64,000 nt of DNA from CAYNYM01 sp049366815 (GTDB taxonomy: Bacteria; Desulfobacterota; DSM-4660; Desulfatiglandales; HGW-15). Shown in pieces: positions 52,708 through 60,572 of this stretch (the stretch's first letter is position 1; every line of letters starts with the position of its first letter). Position numbers and translations under genes: made by a program. The DNA is taken from positions 1 to 64,000 of the forward strand of contig JBMNCO010000182.1 in the NCBI GenBank assembly GCA_049366815.1, read 5' to 3'. The notes below the pieces were generated by a model. It had not been told where the DNA came from, did no database searches, and was given only the letters and a program-made list of their open reading frames with translations.

Positions 52708-53427
52708 CTACCTCAGGGATCCCATATAGGCCTTCCGGATCTCAGGATCGGAGAGAAGTTCGTCGCCTTTTCCCGTCATGGTCACCCTGCCGTTCTTGAG
52801 CACGAGGGCATGATGGGCGATCTTCAGGGCCTGGTGGATATTCTGCTCCACAAGGAGAATCGTCACCTTCTGGTCGTTCAATTTCCTGATGATCTCAAAC
52901 ACGGTTTTGACAATCAGAGGGGCCAGCCCCAGGGATGGTTCGTCGAGCATCAGGATCTTCGGCCTCGACATGAGTGCCCTCCCGATGGCGACCATCTGCT
53001 GCTCACCTCCACTCATTTTTCCGGTCTGTTGATCCTTTCTCTCCTTGACTATGGGAAACAGCTCGGTGACCCACTCCAGGGTTTTCTGCGTCATGGCTCT
53101 GGCCCGTTTTGTGAATGCACCCAGTTCAAGGTTTTCAGTAACGGTGAGCTTTGAAAAAAGCCCTCTCCCTTCGGGCACAAGGGAGATTCCAAGATTCACC
53201 ATGACATGGGCTCTCCGTCCATCCACACGGACCCCCTTGAACTCAATCAGCCCCGATGATGGACGAATGAGGCCGGCAATGGCCTTTAAGATAGTGGATT
53301 TGCCTGCCCCGTTTGAACCAATGATGGAGTAGACCTCCCCTTCATCTACATAAAAACCGATATCCCAGAGGGCCTGAGCATCTCCATAAGAGACATTGAG
53401 ATCACTGATCTTCAACAGGTGATTCAC
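52708..53427 (-). CDS. livF: Liv-type ABC transporter ATP-binding protein LivF
   Basis: A 239-residue ATPase: Walker A GSNGAGKST near 37-45, signature MSGGEQQM near 137, Walker B ILMLDEPSLGLAP near 160, switch His in LVEQNIH near 193. GTG 53427 has GGAGG nine bases upstream and overlaps livG by 26 bases; an ATG at 53448 is open but lacks such a site. It drives transport with LivG. Confidence 0.93.
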   Translation of the reverse strand: MNHLLKISDLNVSYGDAQALWDIGFYVDEGEVYSIIGSNGAGKSTILKAIAGLIRPSSGLIEFKGVRVDGRRAHVMVNLGISLVPEGRGLFSKLTVTENLELGAFTKRARAMTQKTLEWVTELFPIVKERKDQQTGKMSGGEQQMVAIGRALMSRPKILMLDEPSLGLAPLIVKTVFEIIRKLNDQKVTILLVEQNIHQALKIAHHALVLKNGRVTMTGKGDELLSDPEIRKAYMGSLR

Positions 53428-54133
53428 CGAGATAGGCCTCCACAACATTCTTGTTCTCTGCTACTTCCTCAGGATTACCTTCAGCCAGCTTTCTCCCGTA
53501 ATCCAGCACGACGATTTTGTCACAGACGTTGAAGATGGCATCTATTTTGTGCTCGATCCAGAGGATGGATATGCCGTGGGTCTCACGGATGTCTTCGATA
53601 AGCTCCATAACGGTATGGGTCTCTGTCGGGTTCAGGCCTGCCAGGGGTTCATCCAACAGTGCGAGCCCTGGTTTTGAGGCTATCGCCCGGGCCATTTCCA
53701 CCAACCTCCTGTCTGAAAAGGTAAGATGCCCTGCAACCATGTCCTTGATCTCGAGCAGTTTCAAGGCTTCCAAACACCGCAAGGCTGCATCGAGCGCCTT
53801 CTTTTTTGTCCTCTTTTTTCCGTATTTTGCGCCCACCAGGACGTTCTCCAGAACCGTCATGGTCGGGAAGACCCTGACGAGCTGAAAAGTCCTTGCAATG
53901 CCGCTTCGGCAGATCTGGTGAGGTTTGTGCCCGACCAGTTCTTTACCCTTATATTGAATGCTACCGGAATTTGGCCGATAGATACCTGAAATGACATTAA
54001 AAAGGGTCGTCTTTCCTGCACCGTTAGGACCTATGAGTCCCACGATCTCTCCTTCATCCACATTAAAAGAAATGTCATTCAGCACGAATAATCCGCCGAA
54101 GCGTTTCCTGATGTCTTTGAGCGCAAGGAGCAT
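53402..54133 (-). CDS. livG: Liv-type ABC transporter ATP-binding protein LivG
   Basis: A 243-residue ATPase: Walker A GPNGAGKTT near 38-46, Walker B LALLDEPLAGLNP near 165, switch His in WIEHKID near 197. The signature is LTFSDRR rather than the standard LSGGQ, a degree of divergence common in LivG. ATG 54133 has GAGGGAAT upstream. First gene of the transporter-catabolic run; its leader carries a terminator-like hairpin with an ANTAR-type loop. Confidence 0.93.
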   Translation of the reverse strand: MLLALKDIRKRFGGLFVLNDISFNVDEGEIVGLIGPNGAGKTTLFNVISGIYRPNSGSIQYKGKELVGHKPHQICRSGIARTFQLVRVFPTMTVLENVLVGAKYGKKRTKKKALDAALRCLEALKLLEIKDMVAGHLTFSDRRLVEMARAIASKPGLALLDEPLAGLNPTETHTVMELIEDIRETHGISILWIEHKIDAIFNVCDKIVVLDYGRKLAEGNPEEVAENKNVVEAYLGESPVEDQ

Positions 54134-54261
54134 TGAATGATTCCCTCGGTTCGAGAGAACATGGTTTGTATCGGCCGAAAGCCGATAGGTTGGAAAAGGA
54201 TCGCTGCATCTCGAAATTCTCATGGGTGGCAAGCGCGTGTCACGGAGGCATGAAACAAGAA

Positions 54262-54293
54262 GCCTCCTTCACCCGTCGTTGGGCGAAGGAGGC
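54262..54293 (-). promoter_or_regulatory. Terminator-like hairpin with A1/G4 hexaloop, candidate ANTAR target
   Basis: On the minus strand a continuous 13-bp stem (12 Watson-Crick pairs and one G-U wobble) closes the six-base loop AACGAC, whose first base is A and fourth G, as in the hexaloops that ANTAR proteins bind. It is followed by TTCTTGTTTC (54261-54252), a T-rich tail typical of an intrinsic terminator. Just upstream, GGAGG (54305-54301) can pair with CCTCC of the 5' arm, a possible competing antiterminator. A second, weaker hairpin (CATAACAT, GGG, ATGGTATG) lies at about 54307-54325. The hairpin is in the leader of livG, between an ANTAR gene and the liv run. Confidence 0.65.
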
Positions 54294-54328
54294 CCCATTA
54301 CCTCCCATACCATCCCATGTTATGTTTT

Positions 54329-54357
54329 TTATAACCAAACTGCATGCTCTTTGTCAA
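54329..54357 (-). promoter_or_regulatory. Sigma-70 promoter of the liv/catabolic run
   Basis: On the minus strand TTGACA, 17 bases, TTATAA (or TATAAA with 18). The start should be near 54321, leaving a leader of about 190 bases to livG that holds the hairpin at 54262-54293. The region 54358-54587, between this promoter and the ANTAR gene, has no supported gene; a GCCCCC/GGGGGC inverted repeat near 54465-54490 may end the ANTAR transcript. Confidence 0.75.
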
Positions 54358-54587
54358 TCAAAAATATATCGAAATGATTGATTTCCAAAACAGGCCCGTT
54401 TTACTCCCCGGCATCAGTCTCGTCAGGCTGTTGTGTGATGAGAAAAGGGCATCCTTGCATTGAGCCCCCAAGCGGAAGGCGGGGGCCGGGATTTTCTCCG
54501 ACGCAATTTTGTAGGATACGAGATCGATGTTCTTTCCGGGGGTGATACGTAAATCCTGCGAGGACAAAAAGAAGGATCCGGGGCAGT

Positions 54588-55151
54588 CTATTCGAGTGTG
54601 AGGATAATGGCCTCTGCCACTTCCTTTATGGGTTTGTTCTTTTTCATACTCATCCGTTGAATACGACGATAGGCCTCCTTTTCCGGGAGCCCCTCAACTT
54701 CCATCAGCAGGCCCTTTGCCTTTTCAATGAGTTTTCGGGTTTCCAATTGAGTTTTGAGCCGGGAAACATGCTCCAGAAGAGAAGATTCCTCGATAAAATG
54801 ACTGACGGCGAGTTCAATAATAGGCGGAAGATCTCTCTCACGGAACGGTTTCGTGAGGTAGGCCATCACACCGGCCTCCCTGGCGCCGTTGATAAGGCTC
54901 TTGTCGGAGTAGGCCGTCAAAAGGATAACAGGAAATCGTGACCCAATCTTCTTGGCCAGGGAAATGCCGTCAATATGTGGCATTTTGATATCCAGAATAG
55001 CCACATCAGGCCTTGTTTGTTCGATCAGTTCCAAGGCTTCACGGCCGTTTCTCGCCACCCCGATGACACGATAACCGAGATCCTCCAAGGCTTCTCGAAG
55101 GTCCGCCCTTATTATGGGTTCATCATCCGCAATAACAATTCGGAAAGTCAT
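54588..55151 (-). CDS. Response regulator with ANTAR RNA-binding output domain
   Basis: A 187-residue AmiR/NasR/EutV-type regulator. The receiver (1-118) has Asp9-Asp10, phosphoacceptor Asp54 (VAILDIKMPHIDG), Thr and Lys (LTKPF near 104). A helical linker (120-135) leads to the ANTAR domain (about 130-184) with the conserved RKLIEKAKGLLM and EKEAYRRIQRMSM blocks. ANTAR proteins bind paired RNA hairpins with A1/G4 hexaloops and prevent transcription termination. It lies 10 bases after the FIST kinase gene, its probable partner, and about 270 bases before the liv leader, which has such a loop. Confidence 0.94.
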   Translation of the reverse strand: MTFRIVIADDEPIIRADLREALEDLGYRVIGVARNGREALELIEQTRPDVAILDIKMPHIDGISLAKKIGSRFPVILLTAYSDKSLINGAREAGVMAYLTKPFRERDLPPIIELAVSHFIEESSLLEHVSRLKTQLETRKLIEKAKGLLMEVEGLPEKEAYRRIQRMSMKKNKPIKEVAEAIILTLE

Positions 55152-55161
55152 GGTCTTCCTT

Positions 55162-57978
55162 CTATGCTATGTCGTGATATCGCTGAGGAAGGGGGATGGC
55201 GATTTCCACTCGTGTCCCCCGGCTGTGCTCGATCAAGAGCTTCCCACTGAGCTCATCGTTCACCAATGTGCGAACAATTGTCAAGCCGAGATTTGCATCA
55301 CGTTCCATATCAAATCCCTCTGGAAGCCCGGGCCCGTTGTCCTGCACCATAATCTCCAGAAATCCGAAGCTCTGACCGACCCGGATGGATACTTTCCCGT
55401 TTGAGTCGTCCCGAACTCCGTGTTGAACGGCGTTTTGGATGAGTTCATTGATCACGATCGCAACCGTTGTCGCGACCTTTGAAGGGAGCATCACGGATGG
55501 GCCGGAAATGTCCAGGGTGATGAGGGCATCCGTCCGGTCATGGGAAGAGATCTTGCTGAGTCTGCCGACCAGTTGACCCAGGTCCACCATCCCGATTTGT
55601 CCGTGGGAAAGTATTTCGTGTACGGCAGCGATACTCATGATCCGTGAGATACTGTCCTTTAGTGCCCGCTCCGGTGGTATATGTTCCAACCGTCTTATCT
55701 GCATGCGAAGAAGGCTCGCGATGTTCTGCAGATTGTTCTTAACCCTGTGATGAATCTCTTTGTATATGGTGGCATGTTCATGAAGGGACCTGTTTTCTAT
55801 AAAGATCCCCATTTGGCTCGAAATGGTTTTCAAAAATTCGATGTTTTCAGAAAGATAGTCTTCCTGAAAGGGCCACCTGTCGTTCGATTTGGAGTACAGA
55901 TTGAGGATGCCGTTCAGGTTCCCTTTGTGAAAGAGGGGTAAAGAAACCAAGACATAGGGGAAAGGCGGTAACAGGTCGACCGGGCACTTTATGTTGTTTC
56001 TATCCATTGAAAAAACGGGGTCTGCATGTTGGATCTGCCATTTTGCAAGTCTCTCGTCATTTTCATTTTCGATTTCGCCCATCTTCTGGTCAGGATCCAT
56101 GTCCGAGGCCTCCTTGACCAAGACGCGATGGGTCTGATCAACCACCCACAAGTTCACAATTGAGAGACCGAAGATATTCCTGATATATCGGATAATGTTT
56201 TGTGATTGGGCCTTTGGGTTCATGTCGCTGGACAACTCGTGCCCCAGCTGGTTCAAGATGTCGAGTTGCTGGAGTTTGACAACCAGTCTCTTGTCCAGTT
56301 TTATTTTATAAAAGGCATTTGCCGTGAGTGTTCCCACTGTCTCCACGAATTCCAGGTCTCCTTCGTCGGGGACAATATCCTCATCCTTTTTTTTCAATGC
56401 GAGGATCCCGAATCGTTCCCCATGACTGTCCAACCACGTTGTAATGAAATAGGACTCCAGGGCGTCCCCCAACAGGTGTTTCGGAAATGCATACGGATTC
56501 GAAGCATTTAAAACGGCATAAGCATTGGCCATTGTGAGTGGAACATAAAATGCGATCTCCGCCCAAGGCAATATCTGGCTCAATTCATGTGTCAGTGATT
56601 TCAGTAAAGAAGGCGCGTCTCTTTCGTCTTGTATCAACTGGTTGATTTTGTTTATTCCTTTTATCTGCATGGCCTTCTTGTTCAATCGTGTCGTGAAGTC
56701 TTGATAGCTCCGTTTGCCTTTGTGAATCAGGGAAGCGATAGGGTTTAATTCATCTGAAAAGACAAGCGTTGATACCGATTGATTGGCGTAAATTGGAAGC
56801 CCGTCCTCGGAAACGCCCTGTTCACCATAGGTGTAAAATCCGCAGAACGGAATTCCGGCCCTTTTTGAAACCAGTTCAATCTCCTTGCTTCCATTCTCTC
56901 CCATGAGTTTTTTTCTCAGGGCGCAGGAGAACATGAGGGCGAGGCTCGGGCTCTTGAGCCCCCCCTGACGGAGGGCCATTTCATAGGCTGAGACACCGGC
57001 CTCCATGATATCCTTTTCCCCACCCCGCATGAGGGTGATGACCTGGTTCTTTTTCATGACAGGCCCAAATTGAATAGACCCGTCATCCAATATGTATTCG
57101 GGAACCTGCAAAATGGAATTCCCATAAATATCTGTTGTCCCGAAGGGATAGCGGCTGAACCATATAGCCCCTTCACCCAGGTTTTCGGATGGGATCTCCA
57201 ATAGTTCGGAACAAACCTCACTGGCCGGGCGACCGTCCAATTCGTGCACAATATGGCCTGAAGCCTTCGTAATCAAAGCACCCTTGGTTGTAGGAGTAAA
57301 TCCGTGGGCCATGCCAAGGCCGAAGAGTATTTCAGACTCCAGGAAGGCGAGAGAGATGGCATCATCCGATACCTGATCATTAACGATTTGGTAATTCGAA
57401 TCAAAACGAAAATAATCCGACGATGTACCTCCAAAGATAGGGATGCGATTCCCGGAGGCCTTTCGAAGCAGAGTATGGATATCATGACTCAAGGAGACCT
57501 GTGTCCTTGTGGCTCCCGGCGTGAAGACAATGAGCAGGACCGGGGAGGCTCCGGGCATTTCCGGGGCAGCGATATGAAGCGTTTGGTGTAAGGGATGATC
57601 GGGATTGAAGTACCCGGCGGCCCCGGCGCCATGAAGAGCCTGATGAACAGCCCCCTGGAGGTTTGCCTTGACGCCCCTCCCCATACCCACTCGGACCCTC
57701 AGACGGTCAGAGGCGAAGAGGGCCACGACGACACCGTGGGTGATCACCCGGTTTGCGATTTCCCCGGCTGTGCTCGTCCCGATGACTGGACAATTTCCAA
57801 GGATCTCATTTATGCCGCGATTGACATCATGTATGTCCAGCTCCGATGAAATAAAGGCGATACCCAGACAGGGTTGAAATCTTTTGAGCATGGACAGGGC
57901 CTCTGACGCGGCGGAAATTCCCATCTGATAGCTTTTGCCGGAGTTTGCGGTCCCGATGCCGCCTTCAAAGTATTTCGC
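55162..57978 (-). CDS. FIST-domain sensor histidine kinase of the HisKA_2 type
   Basis: A 938-residue soluble kinase with no membrane helix. Order: FIST N domain (about 20-230), FIST C domain (about 240-390), two GAF-like domains (about 420-570 and 590-720), HisKA_2 phospho-acceptor region with His743 in EIHHRVKNNLQNIASLL, and HATPase (about 830-930) with N box NELIQNAVQHG and G boxes DNGPGLP and LGLTIVRTL. FIST domains are thought to bind small ligands such as amino acids. HisKA_2 kinases pair with ANTAR regulators (for example EutW-EutV). ATG 57978 has GAGAGAGGCC upstream. I infer it senses a cytoplasmic metabolite or the substrate of the transporter and controls the ANTAR regulator next door. 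Confidence 0.92.
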   Translation of the reverse strand, partial: AKYFEGGIGTANSGKSYQMGISAASEALSMLKRFQPCLGIAFISSELDIHDVNRGINEILGNCPVIGTSTAGEIANRVITHGVVVALFASDRLRVRVGMGRGVKANLQGAVHQALHGAGAAGYFNPDHPLHQTLHIAAPEMPGASPVLLIVFTPGATRTQVSLSHDIHTLLRKASGNRIPIFGGTSSDYFRFDSNYQIVNDQVSDDAISLAFLESEILFGLGMAHGFTPTTKGALITKASGHIVHELDGRPASEVCSELLEIPSENLGEGAIWFSRYPFGTTDIYGNSILQVPEYILDDGSIQFGPVMKKNQVITLMRGGEKDIMEAGVSAYEMALRQGGLKSPSLALMFSCALRKKLMGENGSKEIELVSKRAGIPFCGFYTYGEQGVSEDGLPIYANQSVSTLVFSDELNPIASLIHKGKRSYQDFTTRLNKKAMQIKGINKINQLIQDERDAPSLLKSLTHELSQILPWAEIAFYVPLTMANAYAVLNASNPYAFPKHLLGDALESYFITTWLDSHGERFGILALKKKDEDIVPDEGDLEFVETVGTLTANAFYKIKLDKRLVVKLQQLDILNQLGHELSSDMNPKAQSQNIIRYIRNIFGLSIVNLWVVDQTHRVLVKEASDMDPDQKMGEIENENDERLAKWQIQHADPVFSMDRNNIKCPVDLLPPFPYVLVSLPLFHKGNLNGILNLYSKSNDRWPFQEDYLSENIEFLKTISSQMGIFIENRSLHEHATIYKEIHHRVKNNLQNIASLLRMQIRRLEHIPPERALKDSISRIMSIAAVHEILSHGQIGMVDLGQLVGRLSKISSHDRTDALITLDISGPSVMLPSKVATTVAIVINELIQNAVQHGVRDDSNGKVSIRVGQSFGFLEIMVQDNGPGLPEGFDMERDANLGLTIVRTLVNDELSGKLLIEHSRGTRVEIAIPLPQRYHDIA

Positions 57979-58002
57979 CATTGGCCTCTCTCTGGATGCC
58001 AT

Positions 58003-58052
58003 CCGGAAATACATGATTTCTGGATGGAGCGGTCTGCTGTCAGCATGCAGCG
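58003..58052 (+). repeat. Dispersed intergenic repeat, partial copy 4
   Basis: About 50 bases matching one end of copies 1 and 3: CCGGAAATACATGATTTCTGG, shortened here in name to its ends, then TGGAGCGGTCTGCTGTCAGC. Only the outer end is present. It lies just before the start of the FIST kinase gene. Confidence 0.75.
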
Positions 58053-58163
58053 TTCAAAAAAATGGAACTTTCTTCCATGTGACCAAAAACTATAGTTGAA
58101 TTCACGGAATTTTGAAAGCCGAACTTCTGAGGGTTTCCTTTGATATACTCCCGGATCTTGAAA

Positions 58164-58179
58164 TGGCATTTTTATTGCA
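58164..58179 (+). promoter_or_regulatory. Sigma-54 promoter of the PilZ module
   Basis: TGGCATT-TTTA-TTGCA has the RpoN spacing of ten bases between GG and GC and an intact TTGCA -12 half. The start should be near 58191, about 40 bases before the PilZ ATG at 58232. Confidence 0.78.
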
Positions 58180-58231
58180 GACTCAGAAAATATGTGATTC
58201 TCTATTGTCAAAGTTTTGACGAGGTGAAACC

Positions 58232-58801
58232 ATGAGTCCAGGGAACAGGCGCAAAGATTTTCGAGTCGATATCTCACTGCACTGCAGGTGGGAGGCCTTG
58301 ACTGAAAGGGAGGTAGGGCTCCTCAAGAAGGGCATGGGCAGGTCTCTTTTTGAAAAGAACGAGTGTGACAGCCCAATCGACGAAATCATGCGACAGACTG
58401 CCCCCGGATCCCAGGAAGAGCACTGGTACCGGTCCCTTCAATTAATCAATAATAAGCTGGATTTCATTATTGATCAAATTTTCCTTGAATCAAGTGATCT
58501 CCCGCTGAAACGGGACAAGGTCATTGAACTGAGCGGCTCAGGGGTGAAATTTGTTTCCCATAGAAATATTCCACCAGGCACTTTCTTCAGGATGCTCCTC
58601 GTCTTGCCGGGAACCTTTCTGTTTCAGATAGAACTGATCGGCGAGGTCATGCGCATTGAGCGACAAGGCGAAGCCCCCGTTGTTGCCGCGAGGATAGTGG
58701 AAATTGACGAGGCTGCCAAGGACGCCATCATTACCGTCGTTTTTCAAAAGCAGAGACAGGAGATAAGACGAGAAAAGCTGAATCACGGGGGGACAAATTG
58801 A
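58232..58801 (+). CDS. PilZ-domain protein
   Basis: A 189-residue cytoplasmic protein. The N-terminal RRKDFRVD (residues 6-13) and the later LSGSGVKFV (near 100-108) correspond to the two c-di-GMP-binding elements (RxxxR and [D/N]xSxxG; the first residue of the second motif is E here). A helical insertion (60-90) separates them. The 3' end overlaps the next gene by four bases. A sigma-54 promoter precedes it. With the HD-GYP regulator at 8781 it may form a c-di-GMP circuit acting on motility. Confidence 0.82.
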   Translation: MSPGNRRKDFRVDISLHCRWEALTEREVGLLKKGMGRSLFEKNECDSPIDEIMRQTAPGSQEEHWYRSLQLINNKLDFIIDQIFLESSDLPLKRDKVIELSGSGVKFVSHRNIPPGTFFRMLLVLPGTFLFQIELIGEVMRIERQGEAPVVAARIVEIDEAAKDAIITVVFQKQRQEIRREKLNHGGTN

Positions 58802-59550
58802 TCGTTGAAATGTCATTGGAAGACCTCAAGCGTCTCAATAGGCTGGCAGTCCTGGGAAGACTCATGGCAGGTTTGATACACAATTTAAACGGGCCGTTGC
58901 AGACTATCGGGATAGACCTTGAGCTGGCGGCCCTTCAATCAATGCAGGACGGCCCCTCAAATATTGAACTGGCGAAGAAAATCGGGCCCCGCCTCCAGAG
59001 GATGGAAGGCGAATTCGACGCCATCAACCAACTCATTCGCACCACGTCAATGAGAGCCGGTACAAATGAAGAATACAATCATTACAGAACCCTCAATGAT
59101 TTTATCGAGGATGAATTTTCATTTTTAAAGGCCAATCTCTATTTCAAGCACGTTGTCCGGAAAGATTTTGATTTTTCAAGCGAACTCCCATCTTTTTCAG
59201 GGTTCTCCGGAGACATTACCCTTGGTCTGAGATGGTTTTTTCACGCCCTGGTCGACGAATTGGAGAGGCAGAAAATTCCGGAGATCAGGGTCCGGACCCT
59301 GGCCGGGGAACCGAAGATCCATCTCCTGTGCGCCGCCAAAGGAGGTGATCTGTCCGAACCCTTTTTGAAGGGGTTGAGTCTTGAATCGTCTGCCTCTCAG
59401 ACCATTAGAATAGAAAAGTCCGATTTGGCTGTTACACTGGCCGTGGTCCTGCTGCAGCAGGCCGGCGTCTTATTCTCCACCGACACGGGGGCGGGAAAGA
59501 CCCTCATTGATCTCCAGATCCCTGTCCCCGGGGCTACAGAGGGTGCCTGA
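58798..59550 (+). CDS. Histidine-kinase-like protein with degenerate ATPase domain
   Basis: A 250-residue protein. The N-terminal helix pair has LAVLGRLMAGLIHNLNGPLQTI near 15-36, like the H-box of NtrB-type kinases, with His28 as the candidate phosphoacceptor. The C-terminal half has the length of a HATPase domain but lacks the N, G1 and G2 ATP-binding motifs. It may therefore be a phosphotransfer or scaffold protein, not a kinase. It starts at TTG 58798 (GGGGGGACAAA before it), overlapping the PilZ gene, or at ATG 58810. Its partner is unknown; the chemotaxis cluster lies nearby. Confidence 0.72.
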   Translation: MIVEMSLEDLKRLNRLAVLGRLMAGLIHNLNGPLQTIGIDLELAALQSMQDGPSNIELAKKIGPRLQRMEGEFDAINQLIRTTSMRAGTNEEYNHYRTLNDFIEDEFSFLKANLYFKHVVRKDFDFSSELPSFSGFSGDITLGLRWFFHALVDELERQKIPEIRVRTLAGEPKIHLLCAAKGGDLSEPFLKGLSLESSASQTIRIEKSDLAVTLAVVLLQQAGVLFSTDTGAGKTLIDLQIPVPGATEGA

Positions 59551-59640
59551 GACGGCGGGGGAATGTCACCGAAATTGGACCATTTCAAAGGAGGGCAAGA
59601 AACAGGTCTGAACGCCGGAATCCGACCCGGTTCCTTCGAG

Positions 59641-60117
59641 TCAAGAATAATCCCCCCTCTTGAATCTGGCGATTTCCGTCCCCATGGTCAATACAACATC
59701 CGACAGGATGGATTTCAATTCCCCCGGCAATCCCGACGCCGACTCCAGGCCCCTTAGGCCGTCCAGCCTCTCACCAAGGTGATCAACCAGGGGATCCAGC
59801 CCTTCAATGGAAAGGGACGAATCCCTCAACTTCTCTGCGTAGAACTCAATGAGATCAAGCGTCTTCCGGATTTCCTCGATAATCGGAGCGGTATGACTCG
59901 ATCCTGAGGGTTTTTGTATGATCTCTACACCACCTGGAATTTGAATCGCATTGACGACAGGATCGGCATTACGCGAAAGGCCCAAAGATTCAGAGTCACC
60001 GGATCCGGACATCTTTTTCTCCATAATCTCTTGAAATCCGCCTTCTTGGCCGACCTTCCCGGTGGCATTGTTCGTGTTTGGCTGTAGCAGAGGCCTCTGG
60101 CCTTCACATATCTTCAT
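59641..60117 (-). CDS. Uncharacterised protein with a sigma-54 promoter, 158 aa
   Basis: A 158-residue protein of unknown family. The N-terminal 65 residues are polar and low in structure. The C-terminal 80 residues (IIEEIRKTLDLIEFYAEKLRD, then GLDPLVDHLGERLDGLRGLE) are helical with amphipathic heptads. ATG 60117 has GGAAGGAGAGAAC upstream. It has a good sigma-54 site 54 bases before the start, stands between motility-type modules and shares their regulation, so a flagellar accessory or anti-sigma-like role is plausible but unproved. Confidence 0.68.
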   Translation of the reverse strand: MKICEGQRPLLQPNTNNATGKVGQEGGFQEIMEKKMSGSGDSESLGLSRNADPVVNAIQIPGGVEIIQKPSGSSHTAPIIEEIRKTLDLIEFYAEKLRDSSLSIEGLDPLVDHLGERLDGLRGLESASGLPGELKSILSDVVLTMGTEIARFKRGDYS

Positions 60118-60170
60118 TGTTCTCTCCTTCCCGGTCATTTCGGTTCATCCAACTCTATTGGACTGATCTA

Positions 60171-60186
60171 TGCAAAAGCACTGCCA
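60171..60186 (-). promoter_or_regulatory. Sigma-54 promoter of the 158-residue gene
   Basis: On the minus strand TGGCAGT-GCTT-TTGCA: GG and GC exactly ten bases apart and a perfect TTGCA. The start should be near 60159. The remainder of 60187-60564 holds repeat copy 3 and no supported gene. Confidence 0.75.
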
Positions 60187-60420
60187 CGCTTCGGGAACAA
60201 CCAGTCGTGCCTATGGCAAAACGGTATTTTGCGTGAATTTCGATGAATCACCAAGAGGATATCCAGTAGAATCAAATAGATTTTCTCTTCAAAGGGGGCG
60301 TGTATGAGCGGCCCTGGCTTCCTGAGGCCGGCTGCAATCACAACTCCGGGGTCTTTGACCCGCGCTTCATGGGAAGGTTGTGCCCAGCGGGAGGAAATCT
60401 TTGACTAGTTGGTTTCCGCC

Positions 60421-60572
60421 CAGAAATCATGATTTCTGGATGGAGCAGTCTGCTATCGGCATTCAGCGCTAAGCCTAATGCCTCGTCTTTGCATAGCTTT
60501 TGCTGATAGCTGATCGCTGAGGGCTGTTAGCGCGAATCCGGGAATGCTCATTTCCGGATGAGCGCTAATTAA
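60421..60572 (+). repeat. Dispersed intergenic repeat, copy 3 (most complete)
   Basis: About 152 bases matching copies 1 and 2. The last part folds: TTAGCGC at 60527 pairs with GCGCTAA at 60562, and ATCCGG with CCGGAT inside it. GGCATT and AATGCC form another inverted pair. The outer end CAGAAATCATGATTTCTGG is itself nearly palindromic. The CTA at 60565-60567, read on the minus strand as TAG, is the cheB stop codon, so insertion or growth of the repeat may have set the cheB end. Confidence 0.88.

Noticed and set aside
54358..54567. 69-codon minus-strand frame between the ANTAR gene and the liv promoter
   Set aside because: Needs a TTG start without a ribosome-binding site and has no recognisable sequence; the region is better explained as intergenic.
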